Assembly: GCF_001653755.1 (NCBI RefSeq)
Contig: NZ_CP015125.1
Location: 2,923,501 to 2,987,500 of the forward strand
DNA length: 64,000 bases
Direction of reading: 5' to 3'
Source of the DNA: Dokdonia donghaensis DSW-1
Lineage (GTDB): Bacteria > Bacteroidota > Bacteroidia > Flavobacteriales > Flavobacteriaceae
The notes under the pieces were generated by a model. It ran no database searches, had not been told where the DNA came from, and was given only the letters and a program-made list of their open reading frames with translations. Positions within the stretch are counted from its first letter, which is position 1. Every line of letters starts with the position of its first letter. The position numbers and the translations under genes are program-made. Shown piece by piece: positions 1 through 8,541 of this stretch.

Positions 1-1323
1 GCACTATTCCCGCTTTATGAAGAGGTAACAGCACTACAAAAGCTCTCTGAAAATTACCATTTTAGAAAATTTGAGGTAGCTCCTTTTAAAATGTTACAAG
101 ATATTTTTTCAAAATACCGCAATCATTATGGTATTACGCTATCTCAAGACCCAGCAGAAAAAAGCATACAAGAGCAAGTACTTGCACATATAGAAGGAAG
201 TATACTAGGGCCTACTCTTGTACATCTGTCTATGAATGGGGCTTTTCATAAATACTTTATGCAGGCAAGCTTTAGGCCAGAAGAGTTTCACGCAGATGGA
301 GAGAACTTTAAAAAACTATTAGACATACTCACATATTTTGAGCTATTTACTCGCAAAGAACACACGTATCAATTTACAGACAAAGGTCTGTTCTTTGCAA
401 AGAGAGCCAGTGCATACGGCGTGACTGTTTCTTACATACCTACATTACGTAAGCTTGACGACCTGCTTTTTGGTAATGCGCTTGCGGCAAAATCACAAGG
501 TGACGGTAGCCAAGAAGGACACGTAGACAGAGCTATGAATGTATGGGGAAGCGGTGGTGCGCACGCTACCTACTTTAAAGTGGTAGATACTATTATACTT
601 GATATTTTTAACAAACCTATAGACGAGCAACCTAAAGGGATATTAGATATGGGCTGCGGTAACGGTGCTTTTTTAATACACCTTTATAATCTTATTGAGC
701 GTCACACCCTGCGTGGCAAGCATCTAGATGAACACCCACTTATACTAGTAGGAGCAGATTATAACCAAACAGCAATAGATATTACTAAGCAAAATCTCAT
801 CCAAGCCGAAATATGGGCAAAAGTGATGTGGGGAGATATAGGTGACCCAGACAGACTTGCTGCCGACTTAAAAAAAGAGTACGACATTGCGCTCGGTGAT
901 CTGCTTAATGTGCGCTCTTTCTTAGATCATAATCGTGTCTGGAAAGCTCCCTCAACATCGCTCAAGGAAGCGGCTAGCACATCTACAGGCGCCTTTGCCT
1001 ATGAGGGTGCTCGCATAGCAAATAATGATGCTGAGGCCTCACTAGCAGAGCATTTTGGAAAATGGTCTCCATATACGGGTAAACACGGATTATTGCTCAT
1101 AGAGTTACATAGTGTACCTCCAGCAATCGCTGCAAATTATATAGGTAAAACAGCTGTTACTGCCTATGACGCTACCCACGGCTACTCAGACCAATTTATA
1201 GTAGAAGTACCCGTTTTCCATAAAGTGTTAGATAGTATAGGTATGAAGAGAGATGAAAAACTAAGTAAAAAATTCCCAAATAATGATGCGGCAACGGTAA
1301 CTGTAAATCTCTTTAGACACTAG
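1..1323 (+). CDS. SAM-dependent methyltransferase, 5' end missing
   Basis: Class I SAM-dependent methyltransferase of unknown substrate. An ATG lies at 91, but the same frame is open back to base 1 and reads plausible protein (ALFPLYEEVTALQKL...), so the true start is probably left of the window and this is a partial gene. Counting from the ATG at 91, the first 110 residues look like a helical or winged-helix partner domain. A Rossmann motif I, DMGCGNG, follows near residue 187, then an acidic GADYN strand that would bind the SAM ribose. The layout recalls AprA/MT2-like methyltransferases with an N-terminal accessory domain, but that is a family-level guess. Nothing in the neighbourhood reveals the substrate. 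Confidence 0.75.
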   Translation, partial: ALFPLYEEVTALQKLSENYHFRKFEVAPFKMLQDIFSKYRNHYGITLSQDPAEKSIQEQVLAHIEGSILGPTLVHLSMNGAFHKYFMQASFRPEEFHADGENFKKLLDILTYFELFTRKEHTYQFTDKGLFFAKRASAYGVTVSYIPTLRKLDDLLFGNALAAKSQGDGSQEGHVDRAMNVWGSGGAHATYFKVVDTIILDIFNKPIDEQPKGILDMGCGNGAFLIHLYNLIERHTLRGKHLDEHPLILVGADYNQTAIDITKQNLIQAEIWAKVMWGDIGDPDRLAADLKKEYDIALGDLLNVRSFLDHNRVWKAPSTSLKEAASTSTGAFAYEGARIANNDAEASLAEHFGKWSPYTGKHGLLLIELHSVPPAIAANYIGKTAVTAYDATHGYSDQFIVEVPVFHKVLDSIGMKRDEKLSKKFPNNDAATVTVNLFRH

Positions 1324-1330
1324 ATTGAGT

Positions 1331-1338
1331 TATCTTTG
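1331..1338 (+). promoter_or_regulatory. Candidate -7 box for the VF530-like gene
   Basis: TATCTTTG fits the Bacteroidota -7 consensus TAnnTTTG exactly and ends 5 bp before the ATG at 1344, so any transcript from it would be leaderless or nearly so. No TTG lies at the usual -33 distance. Confidence 0.3.
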
Positions 1339-1343
1339 CTATT

Positions 1344-1565
1344 ATGGAAGAGAAGCAGCAACAACCTAATAACCCGTTACACGGGGTAAAACTTGTAGAC
1401 ATCTTAGAGTTTCTGGTAGAGAATTATGGCTGGAAAGAAATGAGTCTACAGGTAGATATAAATTGTTTCAAAAAAGATCCTTCTATAAAATCTAGTCTCA
1501 AATTTTTGAGACGTACTCCTTGGGCTAGAGAAAAAGTAGAGCAATTATACCTGCAGTCTATATAA
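1344..1565 (+). CDS. VF530-type DNA-binding protein (DUF2132)
   Basis: Small 73-residue protein matching the VF530/DUF2132 family: NNPLHGVKL near the N-terminus, LVENYGW, then INCFKKDPSIKSSLKFLR and TPWAR close to the C-terminus. The family is short, cytoplasmic and helical with proposed double-stranded DNA binding; its cellular role is not established. It starts 20 bp after the methyltransferase stop and is followed by a strong hairpin, so it ends a transcription unit. Confidence 0.8.
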   Translation: MEEKQQQPNNPLHGVKLVDILEFLVENYGWKEMSLQVDINCFKKDPSIKSSLKFLRRTPWAREKVEQLYLQSI

Positions 1566-1566
1566 A

Positions 1567-1598
1567 AAACGCGTTATCAATAACTGAATAACGCGTTT
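1567..1598. terminator. Bidirectional hairpin terminator
   Basis: An 11-bp perfect stem (AAACGCGTTAT at 1567-1577 with ATAACGCGTTT at 1588-1598) sits between the convergent VF530-like gene and the vWA gene. Confidence 0.7.
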
Positions 1599-1623
1599 AC
1601 AAACAAACTAAAAAACAGTTATT

Positions 1624-3075
1624 CTATAAGGCGCTCTCTACCCCTGCGTACTTCTCAATGAGACGTACTATGAGGTCATTGAGTTTTTCTACTTTTACAT
1701 CTTCTGTAGTAGGTTCCATATGGTCATTACCTATACCGCTATCATCTGTAAGGAAAACATAAGTTCCATTTGTAGCAATGCTAAAAGATCGCATCAGGAA
1801 TTCTACTTCTTTATTTGCTCCACTAGCTACAACAGGTATTATTTTTATGCCCATCTCTCGGGCTTTTTTAATCTGTGATTTTATGAGCTCCACATTTTGC
1901 GCCGTGTAGTGTGGGGGTGCGTCTAGCATCAAGAATAGTAGCTTTGCTTTAGCATCCTTATTCCAAGATTGAGAGAGGGATACTTTTAAAGCTTCCTCTA
2001 CTGCCTCCTCATAATCTCCACCCCCATTTGCATCTTGCTGTGATAAAAAGTCTTTTACCTCATTTACATCTTCTTTAAAATCTATCGATCTAGTTACATA
2101 GCTATCACCGTGATCTCTATACACTGTGAGCGCTACTCGTTTTTGTGCGATTTGTGCATCTATTCTATTCATAATATTTTTAAGCTCAGATTTGAGATAA
2201 GCTATCTCATCACCCATAGAGCCTGTAGCATCTACAGCAAATAGAACGTCTACCGTATTAGTCGCAGCAACACTTGACGCTATGGTAATCTCTACCACGT
2301 GTTGCCCACCGCTTATAGATTTTCCCACTACATTACCCTCACTATACACTTGTACTAAGAAGCGATCACTCAGGTTGTGTGCTCCTTTATAAAGTACTAG
2401 TGATCCATTAATGTCTGTACGTCCTTTCATAAGCTGCTTTTTATTTTTATAGAGAGCAACCATTGTATTTGCTACAGGAGTTTGATCTTTATTCTTGAGG
2501 GTAATGTCTATTTTATTTTTATGGATAAATCCCCAGCGGCCGGCAACTTTTTGTGCCTCCCCACTTGAGAAAATCTCATAATACTCAGACCACTTTTCTA
2601 AGTCATTAATCTCACCTGCCGTAAGTTGTCCATAAGCTGGATCATTATATCTAGAAGGATGACTAGAACCTTCTGTCACTGCAACGCCAGAAACTTTACC
2701 TCTTATAACGATACTAGCATCTGAGGTAGCATACCCTACAGCACGTTTCTCTCTCTTTACTCCAGAAGCTGTAACAATTACTTCTTCTAGCTCAGGACTG
2801 CCTAGCATCGCGACATTAATTACGGTAGCATCTCCTACAATGATTTCTTGAGTATCAAAACCTACAAATGAAAATACGAGCGTATCCAGCTTTGCCGCCT
2901 TGATTTCATAATTACCGTCAAAATCTGAGACTGATTTACTGTCCTTCCCTTTTACTAAGATATTTGCACCCGGAAGTGGGTTACCCTCTGCAGTTATTGT
3001 TCCTGTGATGTTTACTTCTTGAGCATAAGAAATAAGACTAAGAAATATTAAGATAGATGTGATGACGGCTCTCAT
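1624..3075 (-). CDS. Secreted vWA protein with TonB-receptor-like N-terminus
   Basis: A 483-residue exported protein. After a signal peptide ending YAQ comes a carboxypeptidase-regulatory-like beta domain (about 22-95: ITGTITAEGNPLPGANI ... FDGNYEI) of the kind that opens SusC/TonB-dependent receptors. It continues into plug-like sequence (LEEVIVTASGVKREKRAVGYA). Instead of a 22-strand barrel there is a second small beta domain (about 188-262) and then a von Willebrand factor A domain (about 275-470) with a clear MIDAS start, FAVDATGSMGDEI, and LMLDAPPH later. Family knowledge suggests metal-dependent adhesion or protein binding at the cell surface. No T9SS sorting domain is visible. The receptor-like start followed by vWA is unusual. 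Function unknown. Confidence 0.8.
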   Translation of the reverse strand: MRAVITSILIFLSLISYAQEVNITGTITAEGNPLPGANILVKGKDSKSVSDFDGNYEIKAAKLDTLVFSFVGFDTQEIIVGDATVINVAMLGSPELEEVIVTASGVKREKRAVGYATSDASIVIRGKVSGVAVTEGSSHPSRYNDPAYGQLTAGEINDLEKWSEYYEIFSSGEAQKVAGRWGFIHKNKIDITLKNKDQTPVANTMVALYKNKKQLMKGRTDINGSLVLYKGAHNLSDRFLVQVYSEGNVVGKSISGGQHVVEITIASSVAATNTVDVLFAVDATGSMGDEIAYLKSELKNIMNRIDAQIAQKRVALTVYRDHGDSYVTRSIDFKEDVNEVKDFLSQQDANGGGDYEEAVEEALKVSLSQSWNKDAKAKLLFLMLDAPPHYTAQNVELIKSQIKKAREMGIKIIPVVASGANKEVEFLMRSFSIATNGTYVFLTDDSGIGNDHMEPTTEDVKVEKLNDLIVRLIEKYAGVESAL

Positions 3076-3207
3076 AATGTTTAGTTTTTAAGTATGAGGT
3101 AAAACTACCTTAGGCATACTTTAAACTAAACCCATAATGAGTGAACGCATCTTTTGAGCTAGGCAAGTGCCCTAAGGCTCATCATAATCATCAAGATTAT
3201 ATCGCCT

Positions 3208-3984
3208 TTACAATTGCTTTGCCTCTTCCCAGAAGATATCCATCTCTTTAAGGGTCATATCTGAGAGGTCCTTATTAAGTTCTTTGGCCTTACCTTCTAG
3301 GTACATAAAGCGTTTTATAAACTTCTTATTAGTACGCTCAAGAGCGCTTTCTGAGTCTACTTTTAAGAAACGAGCATAGTTTATCATAGAGAACAGTACA
3401 TCGCCAAACTCGGCTTCTATCTTCTCTTGATTATTTTCTTTTACTTCGTGTTGTAGTTCTTCTAGCTCTTCTTGTACTTTTTCAAAAACCTGCTGTGGCT
3501 CTTCCCAGTCAAAACCTACACCCGCTACTTTATCTTGTATGCGGCTTGCTTTGACAAGTGCCGGTAGGCTTCTAGGCACACCTTCTAGCACAGATTTTTT
3601 ACCTTCTTTGAGTTTGAGTTTCTCCCAGTTAGTCGCTACTTCATCTGCATTTGCTACATCTACATCACCATATATATGTGGGTGACGAGAGATAAGTTTT
3701 TCTGAGATACTGTTTGCCACATCTGCTATATCAAACTCTTGGGTCTCGCTTCCTATTTTTGCATAAAAGACAATGTGTAATAAGAGGTCTCCCAGTTCCT
3801 TTTTTACTTCTTCTAGGTCATTATCTAGTATGGCATCGCCTAGCTCATAAGTCTCCTCTATGGTGAGATGGCGCAGGCTCTCCATCGTTTGTTTTTTATC
3901 CCAAGGGCATCCTACTCTAAGCTCATCCATAATGGTGAGTAATCTATCTATGGCTTTGAGCTGTGCTTCTCTTGAGTACTTCAT
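3208..3984 (-). CDS. mazG: Nucleoside triphosphate pyrophosphohydrolase MazG
   Basis: House-cleaning enzyme that hydrolyses (d)NTPs to monophosphate and pyrophosphate. At 258 residues it has the full two-domain MazG architecture: GCPWDKKQTMESLRHLTIEETYELGDAI and ELGDLLLHIVF in the first half, EAEFGDVLFSMINYARFL in the second, with the EExxE/ExxD metal ligands visible in both. It is the last gene of the ruvX-def-DUF5606-mazG minus-strand run, although a terminator and a palindromic repeat separate it from DUF5606, so it probably has its own promoter. Confidence 0.95.
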   Translation of the reverse strand: MKYSREAQLKAIDRLLTIMDELRVGCPWDKKQTMESLRHLTIEETYELGDAILDNDLEEVKKELGDLLLHIVFYAKIGSETQEFDIADVANSISEKLISRHPHIYGDVDVANADEVATNWEKLKLKEGKKSVLEGVPRSLPALVKASRIQDKVAGVGFDWEEPQQVFEKVQEELEELQHEVKENNQEKIEAEFGDVLFSMINYARFLKVDSESALERTNKKFIKRFMYLEGKAKELNKDLSDMTLKEMDIFWEEAKQL

Positions 3985-4024
3985 AATGGTTCTTTTTATA
4001 GTAGATATAATGAGGGTTTATGTT

Positions 4025-4042
4025 ACGCTTTCGCGAAAGCGT
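4025..4042. repeat. 18-bp palindrome, copy 1 (perfect)
   Basis: ACGCTTTCGCGAAAGCGT, exactly self-complementary, in the gap between the mazG start and the DUF5606 terminator. Confidence 0.95.
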
Positions 4043-4056
4043 ACTAAAGTTTAAAA

Positions 4057-4090
4057 CTAAAAAAGCCTTCACATATAGATTGTAAAGGCT
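4057..4090 (-). terminator. Terminator after DUF5606 gene
   Basis: Read on the minus strand: stem AGCCTTTACA / TGTGAAGGCT with one mismatch, then TTTTTT. It ends about 26 bp after the DUF5606 stop. Confidence 0.65.
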
Positions 4091-4115
4091 CTTTAATATT
4101 ATAAAAAGTTATGCA

Positions 4116-4529
4116 CTATTCTTCTTCGTCTGAAGCTACTGGAGCTTCAAAGTTGAGCATCTCCTTTTGTTGTAAGATGTTGTACCACTGCACTACCTTC
4201 TTGATATCGCTGGCATACACGCGGTCTTCATCATAATCTGGCACTACGTTAAAGAAAAACTCTTCGAGCTCATCTTTTGACACCTTGTGGTGTATGGTAG
4301 GCCCACCGTTTTCTTTTTCCTTTATAGCTTGAAAAACCTCTCTTAACGGCTTTTCTGCACTTAGTGTATAGATGGCTATCTCAGACAGAACACTCACATT
4401 GTGACGAATCCCTACGGTAATTCTCTTACCATCCACGAGTGACTCTGCTACAAAACCACTACGTGTTTGTTGCTTTAACTCATATATACCAGGCTTTCCT
4501 GCGATTGCGATTACTTTATCTAAACTCAT
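4116..4529 (-). CDS. DUF5606 protein
   Basis: A 137-residue cytoplasmic protein matching the Bacteroidota family DUF5606. It opens MSLDKVIAIAGKPGIYELKQQTRSG, a compact beta-rich start, and ends in an acidic tail (DEEE). No catalytic motif is recognisable and no function is known. It lies directly downstream of def, an arrangement I recall as common in flavobacteria, with a 73-bp gap that holds its own candidate promoter. Confidence 0.8.
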   Translation of the reverse strand: MSLDKVIAIAGKPGIYELKQQTRSGFVAESLVDGKRITVGIRHNVSVLSEIAIYTLSAEKPLREVFQAIKEKENGGPTIHHKVSKDELEEFFFNVVPDYDEDRVYASDIKKVVQWYNILQQKEMLNFEAPVASDEEE

Positions 4530-4548
4530 ATATTATTTTATTGGGTGG

Positions 4549-4580
4549 CAAAGATGCACTTTGCACCACATATTTACAAA
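4549..4580 (-). promoter_or_regulatory. Candidate promoter of DUF5606 gene
   Basis: On the minus strand, TTTG (4577-4580) is followed after 20 bp by CATCTTTG (4549-4556). This is one base off the TAnnTTTG -7 box, with near-ideal spacing, 20 bp before the ATG. Confidence 0.4.
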
Positions 4581-4602
4581 TTAGTTTTTTGGGTTTAACG
4601 TT

Positions 4603-5193
4603 TTAGCGTTTTTTCGACGCCGCCGGAAAACGCATACGGTAGTCTGCACTGCACTTCCCTTTTGAGATATTTGCTAGCTTTCCTTTTATTAAACGTTTTT
4701 TAAGACTCGATAGTTTATCTGTAAAAAGTATACCGTCTATGTGATCATACTCGTGCTGTATCACACGCGCTATAAGGCCCTCATAGGTCTCTGTATACTC
4801 TTTAAAATTTTCGTCTTGATACTTGATGGTTACCGTAGGTTTTCTAAAAACATCTTCGTTTATACCAGGTATACTCAAGCATCCTTCAGAAAAAGCCCAC
4901 TCCTCGCCTTCCTCTTCTAGAATCTCTGCATTTATGAAGGTTTTCTTAAAACTAGATAGTTGCTTTTGCTCCTCTGGTGTAAAGCTCTCATCATCTGCAA
5001 AGGGTGTTGTATCTACAAGAAAGATGCGTATAGGTAATCCCACTTGTGGTGCTGCAAGGCCTACACCGTGCGCTCCATACATTGTCTCATACATATTCTC
5101 AAGGAGCTCACTCAGGTTAGGGTACTCTGGAGTAATATCTTTTGCTTTTTTCTTAAGCACGGGACTCCCGTATGCTACTATAGGTAATATCAT
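4603..5193 (-). CDS. def: Peptide deformylase
   Basis: Removes the formyl group from the initiator methionine of nascent proteins; iron/zinc metalloenzyme of the cytoplasm. All three signature motifs are present in 196 residues: GVGLAAPQ (43-50), EGCLS with metal-ligand Cys105, and QHEYDH with ligands His147 and His151 and catalytic Glu148. Length is normal for the family. The start lies 2 bp after the ruvX stop, so the two are almost certainly cotranscribed. Confidence 0.97.
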   Translation of the reverse strand: MILPIVAYGSPVLKKKAKDITPEYPNLSELLENMYETMYGAHGVGLAAPQVGLPIRIFLVDTTPFADDESFTPEEQKQLSSFKKTFINAEILEEEGEEWAFSEGCLSIPGINEDVFRKPTVTIKYQDENFKEYTETYEGLIARVIQHEYDHIDGILFTDKLSSLKKRLIKGKLANISKGKCSADYRMRFPAASKKR

Positions 5194-5195
5194 AT

Positions 5196-5606
5196 CTATT
5201 TATTATACAGGTAATCCTGCAGTATAATGGTTGCACTTATTTGATCTACAAGTGCTTTATTTTGTCTCTTCTTTTTACCGATGCCGCTATCTAGCATTGT
5301 CTGGAAAGCCATCTTTGAGGTAAAACGCTCATCTTGCCTAATGATTTTAAGCTCGGGATGTTTTTTTTCTACGCTTTCGCGAAAGCGTACTATATGCTCC
5401 TCAACATCACTCGCCTCATTATTCATACGTTTAGGCTCTCCTATGACCATTGCCTCTACTTTTTCTTCGGCTAGGTAGGTCGCTAAAAATTTAAAAATAT
5501 CTTTAGTCGGTACCGTGGTTAAGCCAGAAGCAATAAGTTGCAACTCATCTGTCACCGCGACTCCCGTGCGCTTTGTTCCATAATCTATTGCAATGATGCG
5601 TGCCAT
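5196..5606 (-). CDS. ruvX: Putative pre-16S rRNA nuclease / Holliday junction resolvase YqgF
   Basis: RNase H-like nuclease of the YqgF/RuvX family, implicated in 5' maturation of 16S rRNA. The N-terminal catalytic signature DYGTKRTGVAVTD is clear, and the C-terminal QISATIILQDYL is typical. I chose the ATG at 5606 (MARIIAIDYG) over one six codons upstream, because family proteins begin right before the first beta strand and a -7 box sits just upstream. A copy of the palindromic repeat lies inside the gene and encodes RFRESV in a surface-helix region. First gene of the ruvX-def pair. Confidence 0.92.
   Translation of the reverse strand: MARIIAIDYGTKRTGVAVTDELQLIASGLTTVPTKDIFKFLATYLAEEKVEAMVIGEPKRMNNEASDVEEHIVRFRESVEKKHPELKIIRQDERFTSKMAFQTMLDSGIGKKKRQNKALVDQISATIILQDYLYNK
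5371..5388. repeat. 18-bp palindrome, copy 2 (perfect, inside ruvX)
   Basis: Perfect ACGCTTTCGCGAAAGCGT within coding sequence, read as RFRESV on the minus strand. The reading frame stays intact. Confidence 0.95.
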
Positions 5607-5621
5607 CTGTAAAATTTGGTG

Positions 5622-5629
5622 CAAAAATA
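5622..5629 (-). promoter_or_regulatory. Candidate -7 box for ruvX-def
   Basis: TATTTTTG on the minus strand matches TAnnTTTG and lies 15 bp before the chosen ruvX ATG. No convincing TTG at -33. Confidence 0.35.
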
Positions 5630-5803
5630 AGTAAAATCAAGCAAGAATATAAGCGATATGCACACCGATACATAAACCCACACCCATAAGCTACAGTCTA
5701 TTACTCACTATAGGCTTTGCTTATTGTGACATATATAACAAAAAAGCACTTCCTTGTGCAGCTTTTACAACAAAGAGTACCTTTATAAACTCAATTGATA
5801 CTT

Positions 5804-5811
5804 TATCTTTG
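5804..5811 (+). promoter_or_regulatory. Candidate -7 box for dapD
   Basis: TATCTTTG matches TAnnTTTG, giving a leader of about 55 nt before dapD. The -33 element is TTT rather than TTG. Confidence 0.35.
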
Positions 5812-5872
5812 GACCAAAGATTATAGCACCGTGAGCCACTATACTCACTTATAAAACTTAAAAGAATATACA

Positions 5873-6688
5873 ATGACACAACTTCAGAATATTATTGAAG
5901 AAGCGTGGGACGACCGTACGCACCTTACTAACCCAGTAACTATAAACGCCATACGTGAGGTGGTAGATATGCTAGACCGCGGTACCCTGCGTGTTGCAGA
6001 GCCTACAGAAAATGGATGGCAAGTAAACGAGTGGGTAAAGAAAGCTGTTGTACTTTATTTTCCTATCCAGAAAATGGAAACTCTTGAAGCTGGTATATTT
6101 GAATATCACGACAAAATTCCTCTCAAGAGAGATTACGAAAACCGTGGTATACGTGTAGTACCTAACGCTGTTGCAAGACACGGAGCATACATCTCAAAAG
6201 GAGTCATCCTTATGCCTAGCTATGTAAATATAGGTGCCTATGTAGACGAGGGTACAATGGTAGACACCTGGGCAACCGTAGGTAGCTGTGCTCAAATAGG
6301 TAAAAATGTACACCTTAGTGGTGGTGTAGGTATAGGTGGTGTACTTGAGCCGTTACAAGCCTCTCCCGTAATTATAGAAGATGGTGCTTTTATAGGATCT
6401 AGATGTATCGTAGTAGAAGGTGTACACGTAGAGAAAGAAGCCGTACTAGGCGCAAACGTAGTACTTACTATGAGTACAAAAATTATAGACGTTACTGGTG
6501 ACGAGCCAGTAGAGATGAAAGGCCGCGTGCCAGCTCGCTCTGTAGTGATACCAGGAAGTTATACAAAAAAGTTTGCCGCCGGAGAGTACCAAGTACCTTG
6601 CGCACTTATCATAGGTAAACGTAAAGAAAGTACAAATAAGAAAACATCTCTTAACGACGCACTAAGAGAATATGATGTAGCCGTATAA
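5873..6688 (+). CDS. dapD: Tetrahydrodipicolinate N-succinyltransferase
   Basis: Transfers succinate from succinyl-CoA to tetrahydrodipicolinate in the lysine/diaminopimelate pathway. The 271-residue length is standard. The N-terminal helical domain is followed by a left-handed beta-helix built from hexapeptide repeats (about 100-210: GVILMPSYVNIGAYVDEG, VGSCAQIGKNVHLSGG, VIIEDGAFIGSRC). The family stretch YVDEGTMVDTWATVGSCAQIG is well conserved. The following glycosyltransferase begins 8 bp after the stop, so dapD may lead that transcription unit. Confidence 0.96.
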   Translation: MTQLQNIIEEAWDDRTHLTNPVTINAIREVVDMLDRGTLRVAEPTENGWQVNEWVKKAVVLYFPIQKMETLEAGIFEYHDKIPLKRDYENRGIRVVPNAVARHGAYISKGVILMPSYVNIGAYVDEGTMVDTWATVGSCAQIGKNVHLSGGVGIGGVLEPLQASPVIIEDGAFIGSRCIVVEGVHVEKEAVLGANVVLTMSTKIIDVTGDEPVEMKGRVPARSVVIPGSYTKKFAAGEYQVPCALIIGKRKESTNKKTSLNDALREYDVAV

Positions 6689-6696
6689 ACGATCTA

Positions 6697-8541
6697 TTGA
6701 AAAAAGTTCTCATCATACAACAGAAAATGATAGGCGATGTCTTGACATCGTCTATCTTATGTGAAGCGATAAAATTACGCTTTCGCGAAAGCGAAATACA
6801 CTACCTCATAAACGCTCACACTACACCCGTACTTGAGAATAATCCTTTTATAGACAAACTCATTATCTATACACCAGAGATAGAAAAGAGTGCAAAGGCA
6901 AAATCACAATTTAAAAAACAGCTCAAGGCAGAAGCCTATGACACCGTTATAGATGTGTACTCTAAAATAGGTAGCGCATTTTTAACTAAAGCTACTGGAG
7001 CAAAAAACAGCGTGGGTTATCATAAATGGTACACCCACCTTTTTTATACAGATACCCTACGTCGCCGAAAGAAGTCTTATACCCTAGCTGGTCTCGCCAT
7101 AGAGAATAGAATGCTCTTACTAGAGCAACTTACAGGTAAACAATTTGATGCTATTGCACCAAAAATTTACCTCACTGAGCAGGAAAAGACAAACGCAAAA
7201 CATATCATAGAATCTTGCGGTATTGACCTTTCAAAAAAGTTGTACCAGATAAGTGCCCTAGGCAGCGGATCTACAAAAACATATTCACTACCCTATCTAG
7301 CAACCTTACTAGATTATATTGTAGAAAGCACAGATGCACAACTCATCTTTAATTACATACCCTCACAGGTAGATTTAATAACTACCTTATACAATCACTG
7401 TGCAGTAAAGACCAGAGCTCTAATATTTTTAGACTGTTATGGTAAAAGCCTTAGAGAGTTTATAGCTATCACAAGTCACTGTGATGCTATTATAGGTAAC
7501 GAGGGAGGAGCTATAAATATGGCAAAGGCTATAGATATCCCTACGTTTGCCATCTTTTGCCCGTGGATTAATAAAGAAGAATGGAGTGTGTATGACGATC
7601 ATAAAAGACACGTCTCTGTACATCTATATGACTACATAGATTATAACCCTAGATTTAATAAACGTGAGCGCGCACCTCAAAAGGTAGCTGCAAACTACCA
7701 GCAGTTTAAACCAGAGTTCATTGTACCAAAACTAAGTGCCTTTTTAAAAGAAAGCGCGGTGGTTAACGATGGTAGTGTAAAGATGTCTGCCACGATTATC
7801 ACCTATAATGAAGAAAGGAACATTGCAAGGTGTATAGAGTCACTACTACCCGTGGTAGATGAAGTTGTGATAGTAGATTCATACAGTACAGATAAGACCC
7901 AATATATCTGTGAGCAATATTCTGTAAGATTTATACAGCATACATTTGAGGGACACATACAGCAAAAAAACGTAGCCCTTGACCTTGCTACCTATAACCA
8001 TATTGTATCTCTAGATGCAGATGAGGCTTTAAGTAAAGAATTACAAACTGCTATACAGCGTGTTAAAAGAGATTTTAACGAGGACGGCTACATCGTAAAA
8101 CGATATAACAACTACTGCGGCCAGTGGATTAACCATACAGACTGGAGTCGTGATAAAAAATTACGTGTTTTTAACAAAACAAAGGCTCGATGGGGAGGTG
8201 TAAATCCGCACGATAAAGTACATATGAGTGATGGGGCTACAGTAGACTCTTTAAAGGGAGAGATACTGCACTGGGTACACGCAACTCACGAGGAGCATAG
8301 ACAAAAGACAGAAAAATTCTCCACCATCGCTTCAAAAGAGTACTACAAAAGAGGGCGTAAAGCGAGTATACTTGACCTCATTATAAAACCCTCGTGGATT
8401 TTTATTCGATCGTACATTATAAGGATGGGATTCTTAGATGGGCGTAATGGTTTTATTCTTTGTACATTTAGTGCAAAGACAACCTACTTAAAGTACTGCA
8501 AGCTACGCAGGCTTAGATTACAAAAGAAAACACCCAACTAG
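6697..8541 (+). CDS. Fused GT9 heptosyltransferase-like / GT2 glycosyltransferase
   Basis: A 614-residue, two-domain enzyme. Residues 1 to about 350 form a GT9 (ADP-heptose:LPS heptosyltransferase-like) domain: KKVLIIQQKMIGDVLTSSILCEAI at the start and GNEGGAINMAKAIDIP as the nucleotide-sugar site. From about 363 to the end is a GT2 domain of the WaaE/KdtX type: SATIITYNEERNIARCIESL, VDEVVIVDSYSTD, LDADEAL. Both act on lipid A-core or related glycans at the cytoplasmic membrane in other bacteria. The start is TTG at 6697, set by the MKKVLII beta strand and the dapD stop just upstream. It overlaps the next gene by 1 bp. A palindrome copy within it encodes RFRES. The linker shows no stop, so this is a genuine fusion in the given sequence. 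Confidence 0.88.
   Translation: MKKVLIIQQKMIGDVLTSSILCEAIKLRFRESEIHYLINAHTTPVLENNPFIDKLIIYTPEIEKSAKAKSQFKKQLKAEAYDTVIDVYSKIGSAFLTKATGAKNSVGYHKWYTHLFYTDTLRRRKKSYTLAGLAIENRMLLLEQLTGKQFDAIAPKIYLTEQEKTNAKHIIESCGIDLSKKLYQISALGSGSTKTYSLPYLATLLDYIVESTDAQLIFNYIPSQVDLITTLYNHCAVKTRALIFLDCYGKSLREFIAITSHCDAIIGNEGGAINMAKAIDIPTFAIFCPWINKEEWSVYDDHKRHVSVHLYDYIDYNPRFNKRERAPQKVAANYQQFKPEFIVPKLSAFLKESAVVNDGSVKMSATIITYNEERNIARCIESLLPVVDEVVIVDSYSTDKTQYICEQYSVRFIQHTFEGHIQQKNVALDLATYNHIVSLDADEALSKELQTAIQRVKRDFNEDGYIVKRYNNYCGQWINHTDWSRDKKLRVFNKTKARWGGVNPHDKVHMSDGATVDSLKGEILHWVHATHEEHRQKTEKFSTIASKEYYKRGRKASILDLIIKPSWIFIRSYIIRMGFLDGRNGFILCTFSAKTTYLKYCKLRRLRLQKKTPN
6777..6794. repeat. 18-bp palindrome, copy 3 (inside glycosyltransferase)
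   Basis: ACGCTTTCGCGAAAGCGA, one mismatch at the outer base, read as RFRES in the GT9 domain. Confidence 0.95.

Noticed and set aside
4823..5227. Open frame of 134 codons antisense to def
   Set aside because: Shadow of def on the opposite strand; composition and lack of motifs show it is not a gene.
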